Positions 56,798-64,000 of a DNA stretch of 64,000 nucleotides are shown one piece after another; within the stretch, counting starts at the first letter, position 1; every line of letters begins with the position of its first letter. The stretch comes from Musa acuminata AAA Group (taxonomy: Eukaryota > Streptophyta > Magnoliopsida > Zingiberales > Musaceae): positions 3,487,001 through 3,551,000 of the forward strand of contig NC_088340.1 of assembly GCF_036884655.1 (NCBI RefSeq), in the 5' to 3' direction. A model generated the notes under the pieces. That model was not told the origin of the DNA, did not search any database, and worked only from the letters and a program-made list of their open reading frames with translations. A program made the translations under genes and the position numbers.

Positions 56798-58186
56798 TTA
56801 TATAATTAACAATAGAAACCCTAGACATACTGAAAGAAGAAAAATCATCATACCAAATGTGGAGTATTTTTGTAGATAATTTGTCTAGTTCCTGATATAC
56901 CAAAAGCAAGCAAATCTGGATGCAGTTTCTCATAGAGTAAGAAGGACAAGGAAAGAGTATGGAATCAAGTAGGAGTTAGTTTGGATCAACAAACAAAATG
57001 GAACCAAAATCAACCCAAAGGACTTGAATAAAAACCAAATTGATACTAGACCAAGGTTGAGCATCATATTTGAATCAGGACTAGTACATGCTTGCTATCC
57101 GTCTGCATGACACATACATCTTGGTCATCCCAATTGCCAAGCACCATAACTAGCGTAATCCGGAGTAGCTAATCATCTTCCATGAGGGGCAAACATGTTG
57201 TCTCACATTCATCACCCTAGTACAGGTATTCATGCAAACTTGAGCTGCTTAATAACACCGGTTAGAATTCTGAATTTTAAAAGAATTACATATAGAAATT
57301 TGACAAATCTTATTCAAGAACATATGAGATGAACATACCTATAGGTGGATGGAGAATGAGAGTATGCCCTGCAGTTGCTAGCCTATCATTAGCAGTCAAT
57401 ACATTGATACACAACTCATACATGGAGGAGTAAACTTATCAGTCTGGTAAAACCTATAGCAATTTGATATTTGTGTGCACCACTCCCAGTTCAGGGCCTA
57501 ATCTTATTATCGACAATACAATTTAATCTTTCCAGATGTTCCTGACTTATGTAAGCAATTTTCCTGTGATACATACATACACAAAAGAGACTCGAAGAAA
57601 GTCTGCTGCCCACTGGAAATATACTGTTCCGTAAATATGCTGCACAAGAGTACAGTTAGAAAGCTCCATGTAGCATCATGTGTTAAGGGCAACCTGCCTC
57701 TTCAGAGAGGCATGATCCTTACTTTCATGATTTTCAGCTTTAATGTTTGAACAAGACCAAGTCAAATATAATCTCTTTGTTGTTCAGCCGGCTTCTTTTT
57801 GATAATTTATGCTGTTATGAAACGTTAGCAAAATAAGTTGATTAGTAAAATATATATCAAAAAGAAGCTACTCAATAGTCATAAAAGTATAAACATGCCA
57901 GAAAGAAAAACAGTTGGAAAGGAAAACCAATGAACGAAATTATGGTTGCAGTAGAGAACAAACAAACGCCATTCTGGTCATCAGTTGCTGCTGCAATTTC
58001 AGGATGCAAGTGGCAGAGAGTTGTTCGGCAGGTGAGCACATAACAAATGTCAAATTTTCCTTAATCATCAACATGAGATAAACAACATCAGAAGCTATAA
58101 TACAGGCAAAAGTATGGTACTTTCTAAGATCACAAAAAAGTACAGAGTTCCCCTATTATTATTTATCTTTCCAACCAGGATTTTTC
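51784..58186. other. Intergenic, SMXL promoter to ZML 3' end
   Basis: About 6.4 kb without a supportable gene. Open frames (e.g. 52,232-52,702, 55,065-55,256, 55,281-55,697) are short and show no family features or codon bias. Poly-Glu/GA coding (52,409-52,440) is a low-complexity artefact. There is a (GA)n at 56,756-56,795 and smaller CT/GA runs near 56,056-56,103, which are complementary and could pair. I looked for common plant microRNA sequences and tRNA B-box words and saw none. Confidence 0.45.
56756..56795. repeat. (GA)n microsatellite
   Basis: About 20 GA units in intergenic DNA. Confidence 0.95.
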
Positions 58187-61100
58187 TTATAAGGATGATG
58201 AGTGATGGTCATTGGCAGCATTAGCATGTGGCAGCAGTTCCTCAGCTACAGGTGCAGAGGCTCCATTCTGGGGAGAAACAAAAAACAGTCATGAGAGCAA
58301 ATACATAAAAGGCAGAAAGAAGCTGAAATGAATGATAATAAAAAATGAAAGATTTTAATAGTAAATGAGTTCCAACTCATTCTGCTGAAATCACTCTGTG
58401 CATGTAGCTCACACAAAATTGTGAGGGCAGTTGCAGAAGCATCCAGAAAGAGCCAAGTAAATCAAGTAACCTTTTTCGGGCTTTTTTCTTTCCTGATTCA
58501 GACAAGGAAAGCTTGTTGGCTGAAAATCAAACTTACCATTTCACTTCCTTCTAAAGGGTCACTTTGTGTTAGCAATGATGGATTTTTAGAGAGGTCCCTC
58601 AATGTACCCTGCATAACCCCAAATAGCATAAAAAGATAAAAAAATTTTAGATGTTAATACTTAATAGATAACAAATAACAATTCTTCACAGAGCTAGGTA
58701 CATGCTTTTAGTGACATGCATCTTTGCAGTCGACACAATGGAATTTTATTCTATCACTTCACAGAAAAAATAAACTATGATCACACATGAGAAAAACATA
58801 GACCCAAAGAGCACAATAAAGATCCAACAATACAAATATGATTCAACAATACAAATCATTCCCCATACTCATCACAAGGCCTGTAAACAGATCAGAGCAA
58901 ATTGGAACAATGCTAACCCACATCAACCTGATGCTTCAAAAATCTGATTCAACAACATCCTAACATCCACTGGATTGAGGAATCTGTGATGCATGTCCAA
59001 TCTAACTGTGATACAAAGCTCCAATTTGGCACTCTGGACTCTGATATGTCACCACTAAAATGGTGGGAGGACGAGAGCAGGATGATGCCCACTGGAAACA
59101 ACGGAATAGAAATACTCTGGGGGACGTAGTAGTGGTGGGACTATAGTTTGCTATATCAGCAGGTTTCATTATGGATCACCTGATCCAAGATGGCATCAGC
59201 TAGGGGCTATCAGAATTTGACCAACTTTCCTTATCATTAAAATTCAATACAAATTCACAGAAACTGGCTAGAAACAACCAAACTCAGCTACTGATTTTTA
59301 TCAATTATGCCAAACTGTCAACCTCAAAAGAAGAAAAAGAGTTTAAGCAAGCTAGTGACTGTAATAATTGGTAAATGAAGGAGACACAAAAGGAAAACCT
59401 AAGAATCATATGATTGTAACCATATAGCTAATGAGAAAAATGAGACTGTGTTTGTCATTTGCCAGTGTAGTCAGAATGTTCACAATTCAGATAATTTACA
59501 GAGTGCAGAATTTCATGCAGTGCACTAGCAAGATGGCAATATTACATGCAGTGGCACAGTGTGCCAGTGACATGCACTGAAAACATGATAAGTGGCATTG
59601 GAATATGTGGCATACATGTTATGTCAACATTCTCACATGCAGAGATAGCTAGTAGGTCGACAATTTTAACTCCTACAGATATCAGACAAGTTCACAAGCA
59701 TTGCACATATACAGATTTCCATAGCACATATTAATAACTACCTTATTTGCCCACATAAGTCCACAAGCATTGCATAGGGTCCTTGGTCCATCAGGTCCAC
59801 GACGCATCATTGGTGTAGATTTTGAGTTGATGCCACAGTGATGGCAACTGAAAGTTTCCAATGAAACAACAGTAGCAGAATCTTAAGCATCATATTGTAT
59901 GTTAGAACCTAAATTATAAGAATCCATGGTTCACAAATTCAAAAAAAGAACATCCTGGATAAAGTAATAGAAGAACATGTAGCTTGTAATTAATTAGTAA
60001 AATGTCTTGAAGACAATATATGAGGTTATCTATAAGAGAATATAGAAAAATAATCAGTTAATGTGCTAAAAAATTGAAAGAAAATAAAAAAATCTTTTTT
60101 TTTCCAAATTATATTCCATGGCGCTAATAGTTATACAACTATATAGCAAACTGATAAACTGGAAGGTTGCACAGTATCCATGCAGTTAATTAGTAAGTTA
60201 GACTTATGAATTTCTTAATAGCCATAAGTAATAAAGTTATAGGAACATACAGAGCAGCTGATGGTGGTCGACCTTCAATTGTACCCCAACATTGGGTTCC
60301 CTCACAATTTGTGGCACCCAAAGTTGCAACGTCAGGATTTGATTTTGAAGTTGTAAACTGACCCCTGTTCCGCTGCATCCTGTGAATATGCAAATTGACG
60401 GTAACAATAAGCCCCATATACTAAAGCAGACAGCAAATACAAGAACCAAAAGCCAAAGTCATGAATTTAATATGGAATAGTACAAACAAGACCTATGCAA
60501 CATGTATACTGCATTGCACAGAACCATCAAACTGTACATTCTCAAAAGTAACTCAGAGAACATATTATCTGTTGAAGGCAAAGAAACAAAAATGACTGCC
60601 AAAAGATCTAATAGAAGAAAAAAAATCACCTCTTACCTGAGAGCAACTTCTTTCCGAACAGCATATCGTATCTTTTTGTCAAAATTGCGCTCTTTCCTCT
60701 TCTCTTTAAACCTCATCAGTGAAGCAACTCTGTGTGGGAAGTTCAATCGCTGTAAAGCACCAAAAGACCAAGCTACAAAAATTAAGCATATCCCAAGTCT
60801 ATTTACCAACCCATTAAAGAACTTTTAGTCTAAGAAGCACCTTATCCAGTGGGTTGGTAGCTGATTCAATCGAAGCCGTGCTAGTGGCAATTTCACGTCC
60901 TCCCAATAACAAAAGCACAGCTTGAACCTATAGGATAAGCAAGTTCATTACCACTCAAGACAGACACCTCCTTTTGCAAATAAACAGAAAACAGCAAGCA
61001 AAATATCACCTTTTCAGGGGAGACTGAATCGAACACGTAGACCTCCCTATGGAACGAGAGGGTGAGCTGATTGCTAGCAACCGGAGGCACAACCAAAGCG

Positions 61101-61330
61101 TGTGGATTCCCCAAATCGCCATGATCGGCTGGCGCGTCGCCCTCCACTCCCTCCCCGTCGACGGCCTCTTCCATACCGTCGCAACCGCCACCACTATCCT
61201 TATCGTGCCCGTACCCCTGGATCGCCCTGGCGTCGGCAGCCGCGATCATGTGGCCCTCCCCGGTGCCTGAGGCCAGCGGATGGGCCGCAGCCGTCCTCAA
61301 ATCCGACATGTGGTTAGGTTTTCCACTCAT
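58187..61330 (-). CDS. TIFY-CCT-GATA transcription factor (ZML type)
   Basis: Seven exons from the 5' end: 61,010-61,330; 60,841-60,927; 60,637-60,749; 60,251-60,379; 59,742-59,847; 58,537-58,608; 58,187-58,267, giving 909 nt and 302 residues, all GT-AG and in phase. ATG 61,330 ([13 protein letters not shown]) is used; the frame before it has only a TTG. Domain order is TIFY ([17 protein letters not shown], then [16 protein letters not shown]), CCT ([20 protein letters not shown], then [16 protein letters not shown]) and a GATA finger C-X2-C-X20-C-X2-C ([20 protein letters not shown], then [18 protein letters not shown]). This is the ZIM/ZML architecture (Arabidopsis ZML1/2, GATA24/28). ZML factors act in the nucleus in photoprotective responses and, in maize, on lignin genes. 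The TIFY core Gly is Arg here. ZML proteins differ from JAZ by lacking the Jas degron. Confidence 0.95.
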
Positions 61331-62314
61331 TCCCTCTTTCCTCTCGCTCAACTACAGAAGATTGAGATCAAATACGAGAAAACTGTATAAGAAGACGTTA
61401 CGGTATCTAGACGATGTCCGGAATCGGTCGGGTCCAACGGAAGAAGGAACACGGAAGATGAACAAGTTCAGATCGGATTCCATAGGAGGCCATCGGAGAC
61501 CCGGATGGAAGAACCCCGGAGTTCTCAGTCCCCGAGAGAAACCCTAGAATTTTGGGGCACCAAGTCGAGAACGAGGGAGAGAGGGAAGATGATAGCAGGG
61601 GACGTCGTCGGCCTTGCATGGGACCACTGCGGGCATCGAATCGGGGCCGTAGAATACGAAACAATGCGGCCATCGAACGGTACCTTAGCCACCAAAATAG
61701 GGCTTGATGGGCCGACGGTTTACGGCTTTTCCGTATGCAAATTAAATTTCGGGTCGTGTGGGCCATTTATTTTAGCACATAAATTGGCTATTTCTGTGCA
61801 TTTAATTGATTGAGGCAAATAAACTCGAATTTTATATAAGTTTTAACCAAATACTTTCCGATGACCAATTAGCTATAATATTATTTAGTAAATGAAATCA
61901 ATTTAATTAATTTAAAGATAATAAATTAAAAATATGTTTTTTAACCGAATTCGATGATAGAAAATTTGATGTCAAATAATATTTTGTTGTTGTGGTAGTA
62001 AAAATAATTAATAAGTTTAAACAGATGAAAGCCGCAAGAAAAATGAAATTCTAATGCGAAGGACGACTACAACCGAATCGTGCGAAACAAAACCAACTCA
62101 CACGTGTGATCGTGGCAACAGCGTAGAGTTATTTGTCCGAATCATGTAGTGTGTACCCTCGACCATGCAACGGAACACGGGTCGGGCCCTCTCAGCCACC
62201 GCTTCCCTGACACGGCGTCGCGTCGAAACCCGAAGCGGGTAAATCCGCCACTCTAGTTTCGCACACCCCCCGGCACGTGGACTGCCACCTCGACGACTGC
62301 ACTCGCGCGCCAGT
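61331..62314. other. ZML promoter / BBX 3' flank
   Basis: Roughly 1 kb between two minus-strand genes. The part next to 61,330 is GC-rich and would hold the ZML leader and promoter. The part at 61,800-62,100 is AT-rich. No gene was supported; the 61,407-61,766 frame is a shadow without family features. Confidence 0.45.
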
Positions 62315-62725
62315 TTACCGACACGGCCGTCGCCTTCGCGCCCACCGCCGGTCTCCCCCGCATCCGACTCTCGAGGTGGTGGCCCCCTCCTCCTGCGACG
62401 CCTTCGACTCGGCGGTCGAGACGCAGGACGTCACCGGCGACGACGCGGAGGAGGACAGGTCGGATCCGTCGGGGCCGCAGGAGCGGCAGATCGAGCGGAC
62501 CGGGGGGGATCCGGCGCCGGAGATGACCCGATCGTCGTCCAGGGAGTGGCATCCAGCGCAGGCGATACGGCGGAGGTGGCGAGCGACAAGGAAATTGGCG
62601 CCGTGGACGCGAGCGTCGCAGTCCCAGCAGAGCGACGCCGCGTCAGCCTCGCAGTGGACCGCCGCGGCGCCGCCGCAGAGCTCGCATGTCTCCCTCGGCT
62701 TCATCTTTCCGGCCGAGGAATCCAT
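62315..62725 (-). CDS. Small single-B-box zinc finger protein (BBX30/31-like)
   Basis: Single-exon gene of 136 residues from ATG 62,725 (MDSSAGKMKPRETCELC). One B-box at about residues 14-60: CELCGGAAAVHCEADAASLC, then WDCDARVHGANFLVARHLRR, then CAGCHSL, with the Cys/His spacing of plant BBX proteins. No second B-box and no CCT domain follow. The tail is Ser/Gly-rich and ends in a basic RRWARRRRPCR, a possible nuclear signal. This size and layout match the microProtein-like BBX30/31 (miP1) group. Those proteins pair with larger BBX proteins such as CONSTANS, or work with light-signalling factors. GC content is very high and the frame has no disruptions. Confidence 0.85.
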   Translation of the reverse strand: MDSSAGKMKPRETCELCGGAAAVHCEADAASLCWDCDARVHGANFLVARHLRRIACAGCHSLDDDRVISGAGSPPVRSICRSCGPDGSDLSSSASSPVTSCVSTAESKASQEEGATTSRVGCGGDRRWARRRRPCR

Positions 62726-63027
62726 CGATCGCCCAAAGCCCTAACGGGAAGCAGGCGACGCGTCTAAGAAGAGAGAATGGAGGAGAGATGGGGAGGGGCC
62801 ACGATTCGTGTTATCTTAAGAGAGAGAGAGAGAGCGAGTGAGGAGGAGGAAGCAGCGAAAGGGGGAGAAGATAACGGAACCAATCGGGACGGTTTGACAC
62901 GGAACAGAATAGGACGACGTTTTCGTACTACGCAGACTGCTGCTGCTACCAAAATATAGTTAACGGATTGTTATCGTTGAACAGTTCGTAGCAGACAATA
63001 ACGTGATGCAATGGCCGATATAAATCC

Positions 63028-63029
<2 letters not shown>
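62726..63029 (-). promoter_or_regulatory. Upstream region of the BBX gene
   Basis: Contains a short GA run (62,821-62,836) and leads to a (TA)n block at 63,030-63,080. No clear TATA box lies at a usual distance, unless the (TA)n serves. Confidence 0.3.

Positions 63030-63080
<51 letters not shown>
63030..63080. repeat. (TA)n microsatellite
   Basis: About 25 TA units, roughly 300 bp upstream of the BBX start. Confidence 0.95.
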
Positions 63081-63082
<2 letters not shown>

Positions 63083-64000
63083 CCAGCCTTGTGATCAACT
63101 GAATAGAAATTTCATATAGATTTTAAGATATATAGGAAGCCATCAAAGCTTAATAATATATTATAAAATATATTATAAAAATTAAGGTATGATCGTAAAC
63201 TTGTGAAGAATTATCCATTTTAAATATACTCGATTTTATCTTTTCGTGAGCTTCAAAAAGTAACTCTAACGGTAAAAAAGAATTAACAGGCTTATAAGTT
63301 ATTGGTTCTCATATTCCTCAACGAAACTAAATGATCTTATAAAAAAATATAATAATTTTCTCTTTTAACTTGAGAAGATTATGTATGAAAATATTATTCA
63401 TCCGGAAGAGTCCATGGTGGGTCTCCAAGCCATAACATACCAAAATATTATCCCGGGGGAAGGTGGATTGATAGTGTAGGTGTGTGTGTTCGTTGGGCCA
63501 CAAGAATCCAAGTCCTTTCAGGGACTTGGATGGGAGAGGACCATAAGAAGGTGATGATGGATAAGGTTTGATGAGAGAGGGACTCATGGAGGCAAGTTCT
63601 TGTAGGGTCCTTCACAACCGTTCATTCTACTGAAAAGTGATTCTTGCTGATCTTTGAAGGGAAGTCTCACATCCCTTCTCTTCCATCTGTGAAGTTTGTA
63701 GGTATGTCAATGTCCGGTTTGATGAGTGATGTGCGAGATCTCATGTTGCTTAAAGCCTCCCTTATCTCACTGGAGCCCACATATCAATGCTTCATTGTCA
63801 AGTTAGGGGGGAAAGCATGACATAAATGATACAAAATAAACATTTTGAGATAAATATGTGAAATTACTAAAACAAAATTATAAAATAATTAAATATTAGC
63901 TCAAATAAAAAAAATAAAAAAATATATTATTATTTATAAAAAAAATAAAATAATGATGAATGTAAGTCAAACTAATCAAAATTAGTGGACATGGATTAGA
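63081..64000. other. Intergenic to window end
   Basis: AT-rich. The 86-residue minus-strand frame at 63,327-63,587 has no recognised features. No repeat boundary was established. Confidence 0.45.

Noticed and set aside
1..64000. CRISPR arrays, bacterial operons, prophage or viral genes
   Set aside because: Nothing of this kind is visible. Intron structure and gene families are those of a plant nuclear genome.
1..64000. tRNA and rRNA genes
   Set aside because: Apart from the SINE-like element no paired A and B boxes with cloverleaf potential and no rRNA-like sequence were found by eye. A covariance-model scan would be decisive.

Overview
The window reads as nuclear DNA of a flowering plant. 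Genes have short GT-AG introns and GC-rich exons, sit in AT-rich intergenic DNA full of (TA)n and (CT)n microsatellites, and encode plant-only families (PPR, WRKY IId, SIAMESE-related, TIFY/CCT/GATA, SMAX1-like, OXS3-like). High exon GC, the amino-acid style of the proteins and the SIRE-like LTR suggest a non-grass monocot such as a Zingiberales (banana-type) species. That placement is inference; no sequence comparison was run.

Positions 1-13,480 are accessory DNA. A probable solo Ty1-copia LTR (812-2017) is followed by a family of F-box genes on the minus strand in four states of decay: copy A (one nonsense codon inside the F-box), copy B (open), copy C (4-bp duplication plus a lost C-terminus) and copy D (a shell of about 280 bp). 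The first half-kilobase of a CYP73A (cinnamate 4-hydroxylase) gene, with its TATA box, is embedded in the leader of copy D. A TMEM14/FAX-like relic lies between B and D. Copy A carries an extra 559-bp LTR-like block absent from the flanks of B and C.

Positions 13,695-37,056 hold well-spaced, apparently intact genes: a PLS/E-type PPR protein (+), a SIAMESE-related CDK inhibitor (-), a WRKY IId factor (+, 3 exons), an intronless EXO70A-like exocyst subunit (+) and an OXIDATIVE STRESS 3-like protein (+, 2 exons). Intergenic DNA here contains a 77-bp tRNA-derived SINE-like insertion with a perfect 16-bp target duplication, a 171-bp tandem duplication and an AT-rich minisatellite.

Positions 39,193-62,725 hold four minus-strand genes: a 13-exon MTPC4/SLC30A9-type cation diffusion facilitator, a 3-exon SMAX1-LIKE (SMXL4/5-like) protein, a 7-exon TIFY-CCT-GATA (ZML) factor and a small single-B-box protein. 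Exon chains for all of these were built by hand and close in frame. Between the MTPC4 and SMXL genes lies a degenerate tandem array of about 220-bp units containing a GC-rich LTR-like block with an internal 41-bp repeat.

The genes act in unrelated processes (organelle RNA processing, cell cycle, stress transcription, exocytosis, zinc handling, phloem/strigolactone-family signalling, light or lignin-type regulation). They form no pathway or operon. I found no convincing undescribed system. The most unusual items are the F-box decay series with the captured CYP73A 5' end, the tiny SINE, and a Gly-to-Arg change in the TIFY core of the GATA factor.
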